Source: Acidobacteriota bacterium
GTDB lineage: Bacteria > Acidobacteriota > Terriglobia > Bryobacterales > Bryobacteraceae
DNA length: 64,000 bases
Direction of reading: 5' to 3'
Assembly: GCA_017307505.1 (NCBI GenBank)
Contig: JAFKEE010000017.1
Location: 372,001-436,000, forward strand
A program made the position numbers and the translations under genes. This document shows positions 41,427 through 49,346 of the stretch, one piece after another; position 1 is the stretch's first letter, and each line of letters opens with the position of its first letter. The notes beneath the pieces were generated by a model. It was not told the origin of the DNA. It ran no database searches and saw only the letters and a list, made by a program, of their open reading frames with translations.

Positions 41427-42497
41427 ATGCCGCCCCCTACGCAAGAGCTGTTGGACGCAAGAATTGCGATCAGAGAAACGATCGCAGAAAACAGGATCAT
41501 GACGGACGAGGCCAGTCAGCGAATCGCTCACTGGCACCAGCAGATCAAGGTCTGGCAGGACACGGACAGCCTGTCGGATGCGTTTGCGGATGGCCGGCTG
41601 ACGTTCCGGCAGATGAGCCACCCCGAGAAGAAGTACAACTACGCGAAGGAGAATCCGACCAAGGACCCGACGCGCGAAAAGATCCTGGGCATTATCAACA
41701 ATGACAGCCACCAGAAAGAGGTCACGAATACGGCCGTCAAGAATGACGATGATGTCTGGGTGCTGGGGGGAGCAAAACGGGGACGAATCCTCCTCGACGC
41801 CGGGGGCGCGGGCATTGTGCGGCGCATGAATCCGCAGAACTTCCTGCGGACCGCGGAGGCGCCTCAATCCAGCAAATTCCGTTTAGGCCTGCATGCCCTC
41901 AGCGCGTCGCTGCTCGACCCGGCCGGGTATGTGCTCAAGCGGTATGAGGAATCGGTCCTGATCGTCCTGATGCCGCTGCCGTTCCCGGAGGATGTACGGC
42001 TGTTCTATCAACTTCGGGAACTGTCCAAGACCGGAGGCTGCGCCAGCTTCCAGAACGCGGTTGTGGTGATGGCCAGCGAATTCACGAGACCGCAGTTCGC
42101 TTCCAGTCTGGACATGGGCGCCCAATACGTGGTGGTGAAGTCAGAACGGACGGGCAAGGACAGCGTGAAGTATGTCCGCGGGACGAAGAACAAGGACGTG
42201 GACGGGCAGACGCCGACGGAATGCAGAAACCACGCGAGGAATAACTACAAAGCGATCCTAGGCAACCAGACGGCCAACGAGATCACGATTGCCTACCGGC
42301 GTTGCGGCAATCTCGCCCGGTTTCCCGTCTTCGCGGTGAGCACACCCAAGGTGACCGACTATACCGAGGTCAGCATTACCCTCCCAGGGCCGCCACGGGT
42401 GCAAAGGTACGGGACTCCGCCGCCGGTGGGCAATCCGAACTACGCCCCAACTGGATTCATCATCAGCGGCAACGATTTTTCGAAGCGGCCCGGTTAG
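41427..42497 (+). CDS. Unknown 356-aa protein
   Basis: I do not recognise this protein. It starts MPPPTQELLDARIAIRETIA with an excellent AGGAGG 7 bases upstream of the ATG. The first 110 residues are helical and charged; the middle (LLDPAGYVLKRYEESVLIVL, VRLFYQLRELSKTGGCASFQ) looks like an alpha/beta domain; the C-terminus is Pro/Gly-rich (PPRVQRYGTPPPVGNPNYAP). There are no signal peptide or membrane helices. Base composition is less GC-rich than the neighbours. It sits between the ABC membrane gene and a truncated copy of it, which suggests insertion by recombination. Confidence 0.6.
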   Translation: MPPPTQELLDARIAIRETIAENRIMTDEASQRIAHWHQQIKVWQDTDSLSDAFADGRLTFRQMSHPEKKYNYAKENPTKDPTREKILGIINNDSHQKEVTNTAVKNDDDVWVLGGAKRGRILLDAGGAGIVRRMNPQNFLRTAEAPQSSKFRLGLHALSASLLDPAGYVLKRYEESVLIVLMPLPFPEDVRLFYQLRELSKTGGCASFQNAVVVMASEFTRPQFASSLDMGAQYVVVKSERTGKDSVKYVRGTKNKDVDGQTPTECRNHARNNYKAILGNQTANEITIAYRRCGNLARFPVFAVSTPKVTDYTEVSITLPGPPRVQRYGTPPPVGNPNYAPTGFIISGNDFSKRPG

Positions 42498-42568
42498 ACT
42501 CCGGCCTTACTCACAATGCGCCGTGAGGCGCCGGGCACCCAGGGCGATGGCGGCGGCATATCGTGAAG

Positions 42569-43240
42569 CCGAGTTCCTCATCGGCAGAGCGCAGGTGGAA
42601 CTTGTCGGCGCGCAGGGCCAACGGCTGAGGAGCGCAGTGCCGGCAACGGGCTACCGCCGAGGGCCCTCTGACGCTCTCGCCTTTTTCGTTCTGAGCGAGG
42701 CAGGCCAGAGCTGGCTGGGCCTGCGAGTCCCACGCCGGGCCATGGACCAGTTCCAGGGCGGTCCTGTGACGGTCCTGGGCCAGGCGACTGTGAGCTTCGT
42801 AGGCCGCGGCGAGACGACATGGATCCCAGTGGGCGGCAATGCGGCGGTGCCCGGCCTGGGACGGTGCCTGACGGAGGAGGTGGCACGACCGGTCGGCTAC
42901 GGCGAAGGCATGTTGAAGATCCTGTGCGAATCGGTCGAGCCGGTCGCGTCACTGACCGCAGCCCGATTGTGGAATCCGGCGTCGGGTCAGTCGTGGAATC
43001 ATCACCTCGGGGATAGCGCTCCGGTGCTTTCCGGACCACGAGAGGCGTGGCTGTCGCCTTTGCACCGGTTGCAGACTTACTTCCAACTGGCCGCAGGGGC
43101 GCGGACGCCAATGCCCGGCAATAGCTGGCTGGTTCCGCCCGAGGCGTTGGAAGGTGCGCGGGTGGCGATCACACCCAGGTTGATTCGCGGGTCGGCGGCG
43201 CTGGTGTTTGAGCTGCGGGATGTCGAGTTGGGGGAGTCTG
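42569..43240 (+). pseudogene. Truncated duplicate of the ABC membrane partner (C-terminal soluble domain only)
   Basis: About 225 codons align without gaps of note with residues 290-510 of the gene at 39517: AEFLIGRAQVELVGAQGQRL against AEYLIDRPQIEIVGSNGQRL, LGLRVPRRAMDQFQGGPVTV, LWNPASGQSWNHHLGDSAPV, PREAWLSPLHRLQTYFQLAA. Identity is roughly 60 percent by eye. All membrane helices are missing, and no good start codon or ribosome-binding site precedes it. Downstream the frame runs on, without a stop until 43776, antisense into the sigma-54 activator gene. It is the relic of a tandem duplication; expression of a soluble fragment is possible but not supported. Confidence 0.8.
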
Positions 43241-43278
43241 TCGCACCATCAGTGCCAGGAAGCGGAGTGGCGAAACGC

Positions 43279-44418
43279 TCAGGAGACCTCGTGGGCGGCG
43301 CGCCGGATGCAAAGACGCTTCATCAGACTGTGCAGCGTGTTGGGATTCATGCGGAGAATGGCCGCGGCGCCGCGGGGGCCGCTGATGACGCCTCCGGTCC
43401 TGGCCAGTACGCGCAGGATGTGCCGCCGCTGCACTTCCTCCAGCGAGTCGGGCGAATGGGCGGCGGGCATTTCGAAGACTTCCGCCGGCGGGTCGGGTCC
43501 TTCCGCGGGCAGGAGGTCCGGGCCCAGCCGGAGGACAGACCCCTTGGAGAGTACGAGCCCGCGCTCGATGACGTTCTGGAGTTCCCGGATGTTGCCGGGC
43601 CAGGGGTAGTCCATCAGGAGCTGCATCGTTCTGGAAGAGGCTGTGCGCACCGGCAGGTTCATGCGCCGCGAGTATTCCTCCAGGAAGAATTCGACAATGC
43701 GCGGAATATCGGAACGGCGGTTCCGCAGTGCCGGCACGTTGAGCGGAATCACGTTCAGGCGGTAGTAGAGATCTGAACGGAACGTGCCGGATTCGACTGC
43801 TTTCGCCAGGTCGCGATTGGTAGCAGCAACGATGCGCACATCGACCTTGATGGTTTTGCTGCTGCCGACGGGTTCAAACTCCTGCTCCTGCAGAACCCGG
43901 AGCAGTTTCACCTGGGTTTCCAGCGGCAGTTCGCCTACCTCGTCGAGAAAGAGCGTGCCCCGATCGGCCAGTTCGAAGCGTCCTACCCGGCGTTCGGAGG
44001 CGCTGGTAAACGCACCCTTCACGTGGCCGAAGAGTTCGCTTTCGACCAGTCCGGCGGGGATGGCGCCGCAGTTCACCTTTACCAATGGTCTGTCGCCGCG
44101 GGCGCTGCGGGTGTGGAGAGCCCGGGCGATGAGTTCCTTCCCGCTGCCTGTTTCGCCGACGATCAACACGTTGGCGCTTGTCGGGGCCGCGGATTCCACG
44201 CGACGCAGGAGCCTGATCAGTTCGGGGCTGTTGCCAACGATCTCCGGAAAGCCATGGGGGCAGTGGCTGTCTTCCAGGAGAGGGTCCACCTGCCCGCGGT
44301 TGCGCGCGCTGAGGTCTGCTGCCGGGTGAGCCGGCTGAGGGTCGAACTCCAGAACGGTGTTGCGGGCCCAAGCCTGTCCGGCTTTGATCGGGTTCAGTTC
44401 CGTTCTCGCCGGGGTCAT
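43279..44418 (-). CDS. Sigma-54-dependent activator (AAA+ plus Fis-type HTH) without sensor domain
   Basis: A 379-aa enhancer-binding protein. After 58 unstructured residues comes the AAA+ domain: EIVGNSPELIRLLRRVESAA, Walker A GETGSGKE (88-95), the sigma-54 contact loop GAFTSA (135-140, normally GAFTGA), Walker B GTLFLDEVGELP, LRVLQEQEFEPVGSSKTIKV and YPWPGNIRELQNVIERG. The C-terminal Fis-like HTH is GVISGPRGAAAILRMNPNTL, of the FhlA/NorR kind. Relatives carry GAF or receiver domains at the N-terminus; here none is present, so activity would be constitutive or controlled by abundance. The Gly-to-Ser change in the loop may affect sigma-54 contact. Confidence 0.88.
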   Translation of the reverse strand: MTPARTELNPIKAGQAWARNTVLEFDPQPAHPAADLSARNRGQVDPLLEDSHCPHGFPEIVGNSPELIRLLRRVESAAPTSANVLIVGETGSGKELIARALHTRSARGDRPLVKVNCGAIPAGLVESELFGHVKGAFTSASERRVGRFELADRGTLFLDEVGELPLETQVKLLRVLQEQEFEPVGSSKTIKVDVRIVAATNRDLAKAVESGTFRSDLYYRLNVIPLNVPALRNRRSDIPRIVEFFLEEYSRRMNLPVRTASSRTMQLLMDYPWPGNIRELQNVIERGLVLSKGSVLRLGPDLLPAEGPDPPAEVFEMPAAHSPDSLEEVQRRHILRVLARTGGVISGPRGAAAILRMNPNTLHSLMKRLCIRRAAHEVS

Positions 44419-44809
44419 CTTCGCCTCTTCAACAAGGAGAGTGATCTGTTTCCGCCGATGCCATCTGACGTTTCATTCCTGGGCATTTGATAAGCGCCTC
44501 TGAAACAAACATACCGATGGGGCGCACGTCCTTCATCGCCCGATCGAATGAACTCGCGATACGCCTTTCGCTACGATCGGGTCATTCGAATGAGGTATGG
44601 CCGGCACACCCCGGCGTGCGGAGAGAGGAGAGTGCCGGCAATGGCAGTTCAGGCCAGGCTCCTGTGCGCCGCCGATGTCCGGAGCAGGCGGCTGAAGGGG
44701 CGAAAAAGCTGCAAAACGAAGCATGCCCCATGCTCCCGAGCGGAGGGGCGGGCGCCAGTTTGTGCTTTTGGGCAGTTCACTGGCGGCCGAATCGGTGCGG
44801 CGTGGAGTG
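44419..44809. other. Intergenic region between sigma-54 activator and MFS gene
   Basis: A 391-base stretch without a believable gene. It has a 7-bp inverted repeat CGAATGA (44545-44551) / TCATTCG (44582-44588) separated by 30 bases, within 130-170 bases upstream of the activator start on the minus strand. This could be an upstream regulatory site for that gene. No terminator for the MFS gene is evident. Confidence 0.35.
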
Positions 44810-46324
44810 CTACCTTGCCGGGCAATGCGGTGAGTCGCCACACGGGGCGTGTCGGGTGGGATCCCCGGCAGCAGCGGGACGTGCCAGGAGGGCGATGGCC
44901 AAGGCGCCGGCCACCAGCGCCGCGGCTACGCCAAAAGTGAATCGCATGCCGACGGCTAGGGCTTGCGGGTTCGCCACCGCGATGGCCGTTGTCGAAGACG
45001 CCCCTGCGAAGATCGCGCCCATTACGGACGCCCCCGTGATGAGACCGAGATTGCGGGACAGGCTGAGCAGCCCGGAGGTGAGGCCGCGCTGAGCGGGCAG
45101 TGTGCCCGTGACGACGGCCGTATTGTTGGCTGCCTGGAAGAGAGCGTAGCTCGCAGTGACGCAGACGATGGGTGCGAGGTATCCGGCGATGCCGAGGGTG
45201 GAGGGCAGCATCGACAGCAGGAGGCAACCCGCCGCGATCCCGGAGAGCCCGGCCAGGGTCGTGCGGCGCGGGCCCAGCAGGTCGACGATGCGGCCGGCCG
45301 GTACTCCGGCGAGGGCGGCGACGAGGGGTCCGATGGACAGGACAACCCCGACCAGCGCAGCGTTGAGGCCGAGCGCGCGGGCGAGGTAGAACGGACCGAC
45401 CACGAGGGTCGACATCAGCACGGTAGAGACGATCGCGCTCATGGCCAGACCGGCGCTCAGGAGGGGATTGCGGAACAGTTCCAGCCGGATGAGCGGAGAG
45501 GCGGCCCTGGCCTCGACGCGAACAAACAGGGCGGTTCCGGCTGTGGCCGCACCGAGCAGCGCCAGATTGAGAGAGCCGAAATGGCCGTGGCCGAGGGTCA
45601 TGGAGAGCGCGTAGGCGGCGAGGGTCAGCGCCAGCAGGAGCGTGCCCCTGGTGTCGAAGGTAGACCAGCCCGGTTTCGCCTCGCGGCGGGCGTCCAGGGA
45701 GCAGGCCGAACGCGATGAACCGGCGGGCAGGTGGCGCTGCGCGAGGTAAAGGTTCGCCAGTCCCAGAGGCAGATTGATGAGGAAGATCCAGCGCCAGCCG
45801 GGTCCGGCGATGAACAGGCCTCCGAGTGAGGGGCCGAGGGTCGTGCCGATGGCGGACATGGTGCCCAGCAGACCCATGGTGCTGCCCGTCTTATCTTTGG
45901 GGACAGTCTCGCCAACGGAGGCGAGGGTGAGGGCGAGCATGATGGCGGCTCCGAGACCTTGCAAAGCACGGGCGGCGATCAGGAACCACAGGGTTGGCGC
46001 GGCTCCGCAGAGTACAGAGGCGGCAGTGAAGAGGGAGATGCCGGCCATGAGGACACGGCGCCGGCCGAGGATGTCGCCGAAGCGCCCGGCGCTGACGATG
46101 AGGGTCGTGATGGCGAGCAGGTAAGCGAGGACGATCCACTGCACCGCCTGGAAGGACGCGCCGAACGCCTGAGCCAGGGCCGGCAAGCCTGCATTCGCGA
46201 TGCTGGTGTCGAGCGACGGCATCAGCATCGACAGGGAGAGACTGGCCTGGACCCACGGGAGGGAGGGATTGCGGAGCGTGGTTCCGGCCGCTCTGGACTG
46301 TTGTTCCGTGGTGATGGGCATCAT
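44810..46324 (-). CDS. MFS drug transporter, DHA2 (EmrB/QacA) type
   Basis: A 504-aa transporter with 14 predicted membrane helices. The family motif A region reads GRFGDILGRRRVLMAG; motif C-like ALTLASVGETVPKDKTGSTM and GLLGTMSAIGTTLGPSLGGL follow. DHA2 proteins expel drugs by proton antiport. The start is set at 46324 (MPITTEQQSRA, after a doubled ATG) because the other in-frame ATG at 46390 lies inside the inverted repeat that probably acts as operator. The divergent LysR gene is the likely regulator. Confidence 0.9.
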   Translation of the reverse strand: MMPITTEQQSRAAGTTLRNPSLPWVQASLSLSMLMPSLDTSIANAGLPALAQAFGASFQAVQWIVLAYLLAITTLIVSAGRFGDILGRRRVLMAGISLFTAASVLCGAAPTLWFLIAARALQGLGAAIMLALTLASVGETVPKDKTGSTMGLLGTMSAIGTTLGPSLGGLFIAGPGWRWIFLINLPLGLANLYLAQRHLPAGSSRSACSLDARREAKPGWSTFDTRGTLLLALTLAAYALSMTLGHGHFGSLNLALLGAATAGTALFVRVEARAASPLIRLELFRNPLLSAGLAMSAIVSTVLMSTLVVGPFYLARALGLNAALVGVVLSIGPLVAALAGVPAGRIVDLLGPRRTTLAGLSGIAAGCLLLSMLPSTLGIAGYLAPIVCVTASYALFQAANNTAVVTGTLPAQRGLTSGLLSLSRNLGLITGASVMGAIFAGASSTTAIAVANPQALAVGMRFTFGVAAALVAGALAIALLARPAAAGDPTRHAPCGDSPHCPAR

Positions 46325-46385
46325 GGGGTTTTCCGCCTTTTGTCTGTTCTTTTCGTTGATCTGTCCCAACCTTACCTTTCTGTGT

Positions 46386-46439
46386 GACATGGCGGAAGAC
46401 GCACAGTTTGCACTGTATTCGTGCGCCGGACGCCATGTC
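46386..46439. promoter_or_regulatory. 54-bp dyad-symmetric operator candidate between MFS and LysR genes
   Basis: GACATGGCG (46386-46394) and CGCCATGTC (46431-46439) form a perfect 9-bp inverted repeat. CGCAC (46400-46404) and GTGCG (46421-46425) form a second one with the same centre (46412.5). A third palindrome, ACAGT-TTGC-ACTGT (46403-46416), lies inside, three bases off centre. Such nested symmetry suits a LysR tetramer bound across a divergent promoter. Confidence 0.65.
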
Positions 46440-46466
46440 AGGATTTGATTGCGTTAAGATCAAGGC

Positions 46467-47372
46467 ACGTCTACTCCGGATTTCAACCTGCTGCTTACCC
46501 TCGACGCGGTGCTCGCGGAGGGCAGCGTTGCGCGCGCGGCGCGACGGCTCCGCCTGAGCCCTTCGGCTATGAGCCGGGCGCTGGCGCGGCTGCGGGAGAC
46601 CACCGGCGATCCGCTGCTGGTGAGAGCAGGGCGCGGGCTGGTGCCGACCCCGCGGGCGCTGGAACTGCGGGAACGGGTCGGTCAGTTGGTGCAGGAAGTA
46701 GAAGCGGTGCTGCGGCCGGCGGAGCAGCTTGACCTCAAGCGGCTGGTGAGGACCTTTACGCTTCGAGCGCGCGAGGGTTTCGTGGAGAACTTCGGAGCGA
46801 AGCTGGTGGCCCGCGCGGGCCGAGAGGCTCCGGGGGTGCGGCTGTGCTTCGTGCAGAAACCGGACAAGGAGAGTACGGGACTGCGGGAGGGGAGCGTGGA
46901 TCTGGAGACCGGCGTGGTGGGGACGGTGACGGGTCCGGAGATCCGGGTACAGGCGCTATTCCGGGACTCGTTTGTGGGTGTGGTGCGGAAGGGGCACGCC
47001 CTGAGCAAGGGGAAGGTGACAGCCGCGCGGTATGCGGCGGGCCGTCATGTTGGCGTGTCGAGACGAGGCCGGGAGCAGGGTCCGATCGATGAGGCGCTGC
47101 AGGCGATCGGACAGGAGCGGAAGACCGCGGCGATTGTCGGGGAGTTTGCGAGCGCCCTGGCGCTGGCGCGGGCGTCCGATCTGATTGCCAGTGTGCCGGA
47201 GAGGCAGACCGGGGTGCTGCGTTCCGGATTGTTTACTTTCCCGCTGCCGTTTGAAGCACCGGAGGTGACGATCTCGCTGATGTGGCATCCGCGAATGGAT
47301 GCGGACGCGGGGCACCGGTGGATGCGTGGGGTTGTGCTGGATGTGTGCGGAGGGAAGGCGGGGCGACCCTGA
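46467..47372 (+). CDS. LysR-family regulator, apparently starting at ACG
   Basis: About 301 aa. The N-terminal winged helix is complete only if translation starts at ACG 46467: (M)STPDFNLLLTLDAVLAEGSV then ARAARRLRLSPSAMSRALAR. The first canonical start in frame is GTG 46509, which removes 14 residues and the first DNA-binding helix; a TAA at 46455 closes the frame upstream. The effector domain (FTLRAREGFVENFGAKLVAR, EIRVQALFRDSFVGVVRKGH) is intact to the end. So either a rare ACG start or a start-codon mutation (ATG to ACG). Likely regulator of the divergent MFS gene. Confidence 0.8.
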   Translation, partial: TSTPDFNLLLTLDAVLAEGSVARAARRLRLSPSAMSRALARLRETTGDPLLVRAGRGLVPTPRALELRERVGQLVQEVEAVLRPAEQLDLKRLVRTFTLRAREGFVENFGAKLVARAGREAPGVRLCFVQKPDKESTGLREGSVDLETGVVGTVTGPEIRVQALFRDSFVGVVRKGHALSKGKVTAARYAAGRHVGVSRRGREQGPIDEALQAIGQERKTAAIVGEFASALALARASDLIASVPERQTGVLRSGLFTFPLPFEAPEVTISLMWHPRMDADAGHRWMRGVVLDVCGGKAGRP

Positions 47373-47438
47373 TAGCAACCCCCTCACGCTGCCTGGAGGC
47401 AAGTGCTCCGGGTCTCGAGTTGAGGCAGGCTGGAGGGT

Positions 47439-48260
47439 TCACTGTCCCATGAACCAGCCGGCGTGATCGTGCACGTACGCTCCGAAGCGCCGCAGATAGG
47501 CCATCTCGTCTTCCGGCAGCGGGCCGCGCTCCACTTCGCGAAGGTTCTCCAAGAGTTGACGTTCATTGCTGGGCGCGGTGAGGGCCACGTCGACGTTGGG
47601 GTTTGAGAGCACGAACCGGTAGCACTGACCGGCGGTGGCGATGGGCTCGTTGGCGGGCCAACCCCGCGGCCTGGCCAATAAGCGGCGCCAGCGGGTGGCC
47701 GTGTAACTGATGACTCCGGTTTTGTGCGCCGCGATGTGGGGGAACACATCCGTCTCGGCGCCGGGATGCGCGGCGTTGTAGCGGACCATGAGGGCGTCCA
47801 CGACGCCCCGGGCAGCAAGCTCTCCGGCGAACTTCCGATGATGGCAGGAGATCGCAATGGCTCGCACCTTGCCGTCCTCGCGGAGGGCGGCCAGTTCTTC
47901 CTGGATGCGGGGTGGAAACTGCTCCGGCTTCAGAACACCCAGGAAGTGGAATACGTCGATGTAGTCGGTCCTGTACCGCCTCAAGGCGTTTTCGAGGGAC
48001 TTCCGGAGTGAGGTGTGGCCGATGATCCAGTTGTAGCTGCCGGTTGCCAGGAGGACCTTTTCGCGCTGGTCCGCGTTCATTTCGCGGACCACGCGGGTCA
48101 TGTTGCTGTCGATGGCGTAGGCGAACAGGTAGTTCACGCCGTGGTCGAGCGCGCAGCGGACCGTGCGCTCTCCGGGGCGGTAGGAGGCCGACAGGCCGAG
48201 GCGGAAGACAGGCCAGTTCCCGGCACCGAAGGAGTGGCGGAGAAAAGCGGATTCTGGCAT
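47439..48260 (-). CDS. Aldo/keto reductase-like protein with degenerate active site
   Basis: A 273-aa TIM-barrel protein of the aldo/keto reductase superfamily: FRLGLSASYRPGERTVRCAL, SLRKSLENALRRYRTDYIDV, KVRAIAISCHHRKFAGELAA and PIATAGQCYRFVLSNPNVDV match family segments. The catalytic Asp-Tyr-Lys-His is not kept: the usual FDTAxxYG reads LFAYAIDSN, the Lys in ATK reads ATG, and the DLYLxH histidine is displaced (DVFHFLG). It may be a non-reductase or may use other residues. Convergent with the LysR gene. Confidence 0.75.
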   Translation of the reverse strand: MPESAFLRHSFGAGNWPVFRLGLSASYRPGERTVRCALDHGVNYLFAYAIDSNMTRVVREMNADQREKVLLATGSYNWIIGHTSLRKSLENALRRYRTDYIDVFHFLGVLKPEQFPPRIQEELAALREDGKVRAIAISCHHRKFAGELAARGVVDALMVRYNAAHPGAETDVFPHIAAHKTGVISYTATRWRRLLARPRGWPANEPIATAGQCYRFVLSNPNVDVALTAPSNERQLLENLREVERGPLPEDEMAYLRRFGAYVHDHAGWFMGQ

Positions 48261-48683
48261 CTGGAATGTTCTCCGAGTGTAGGGTAGCGCGGATCTTTGG
48301 GGGAGTATACGCGTCGAGGATGGGACTGGCGGAGACGTGGGCGTCGCTCGCCGTTTACGGTGCGGGCGTTGGGGGAAGGGCTTGGGCCAGGTTGGTGACG
48401 TGGAGGGCCAGGGGGGCTGGCTTGAGGTGAAACCCGATTGGAGGCGCGCTCCGTTGAAGACGCAACGGGGATGGAGGCCCGCTTACTGACGTGCGCGGTT
48501 CGCAGTTGGGGTTGGGGACCCCTCCCTGACGGTCGGGGTTCGTAGCGGCTTCCTCCGCTTCTGCGGCCCGGCGGGCCATGGGGACTCCCTTGACAGTCAG
48601 GCCTGTGGGGCAACGATGCGGCCCCGCCGTGCCCTATGGTCGGGTGCTGGAGTAAGCCGGTGGCGTTCAGGGGCAAAAGGCCG
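48261..48683. other. Intergenic region with PLTDVRGS-type repeats
   Basis: No gene is seen in these 423 bases. A clear copy of the repeat found near 32291 and 32455 lies at 48474-48504, and a decayed copy at 48519-48547. TTGACA at about 48590 has no matching -10 that I trust. Confidence 0.5.
48474..48504 (+). repeat. PLTDVRGS-type dispersed repeat, copy 3
   Basis: The core CCCGCTTACTGACGTGCGCG and GTTCGCAG is identical to copy 2 at 32455-32490 over 28 bases; only the first few bases differ. A more decayed copy (CCTCCCTGACGG then TCGGGGTTCGTAGCGG) follows at 48519-48547. Confidence 0.7.
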
Positions 48684-49223
48684 CTACTGCTTTTCCATCT
48701 CGCCGAGTTTGCGTACGCGGCGGCGGAACTCTTCGCTGGTGCTGAACTTCGCATTGAGATAGGCGCTGAGCACCTCCTCGGCGACCTTGGGTCCGATGAT
48801 CCAGGCGCCCATGCAGAGGAGGTTCACGTCGTCGTGCTCGACGCATTGATGAGCAGAGTAGGTGTCGTGGCAGAGGGCGGCCCGGATGCCTCGCACCTTG
48901 TTGCCGGCGATGCAGGCTCCGACGCCCGTGCCGCAGACGAGGATGCCGCGCTGGGCCCGTCCGGCGAGGACTTCGTCGCAGACCTTCTTTGCGATGTCGG
49001 GGAAGTCGACGGGATCCTCGCTGAAAGTGCCGCAGTCCTTCACCGTGTGTCCCCAGGACTTGAGGAGGGCGATCACCGGCCCTTTCAATGGGAAGCCGGC
49101 GTGGTCGCAGCCGATGGCCAGGGGCATCTTTGTTTCCGCGGGCCGCTGCTGGGCGGCGGCAGCCAGGGGAGCGGCGGCGGCTCCTCCCAGGAACTTGCGG
49201 CGGCGCATTGCTTCATCGGGCAT
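48684..49223 (-). CDS. RpiB/LacAB-family sugar-phosphate isomerase with a Tat leader
   Basis: A 179-aa protein. Residues 33-170 are RpiB with all usual active-site elements: AIGCDHAGFPLK, ILVCGTGVGACIAGNKVRGI (base Cys and Thr present) and HQCVEHDDVNLLCMG (His). In front stands MPDEAMRRRKFLGGAAAAPL AAAAQ, a textbook twin-arginine leader (RRRKFLGG). GGAGGAGG 8 bases upstream of the ATG at 49223 supports this start, so the leader is probably translated. RpiB substrates are cytoplasmic sugar phosphates, so an exported RpiB is unexpected; it may act on another sugar. The other RpiB homologue of the window is at 9695. Confidence 0.88.
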   Translation of the reverse strand: MPDEAMRRRKFLGGAAAAPLAAAAQQRPAETKMPLAIGCDHAGFPLKGPVIALLKSWGHTVKDCGTFSEDPVDFPDIAKKVCDEVLAGRAQRGILVCGTGVGACIAGNKVRGIRAALCHDTYSAHQCVEHDDVNLLCMGAWIIGPKVAEEVLSAYLNAKFSTSEEFRRRVRKLGEMEKQ

Positions 49224-49346
49224 CGGCTGGTCCTCCTCCGCGCGGTTGGTCCGCGCGATGTGAGACTTCGAATCGCCCGCCGGCGGGTAGAGGACGGCGG
49301 GCCTGATGACAGCATACCCGCGTAAGGGCCAACTGCGAAGGCCTGA

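Noticed and set aside
43241-43776. Extension of the permease duplicate into a 417-aa gene
   Set aside because: Past about 43240 similarity to the intact gene ends and the frame runs antisense through the C-terminal part of the sigma-54 activator, whose coding sense is certain.
44487-45092. Plus-strand open frame across the intergenic region and the end of the MFS gene
   Set aside because: It overlaps the C-terminal helices of the MFS transporter in antisense and has no ribosome-binding site or recognisable domain.
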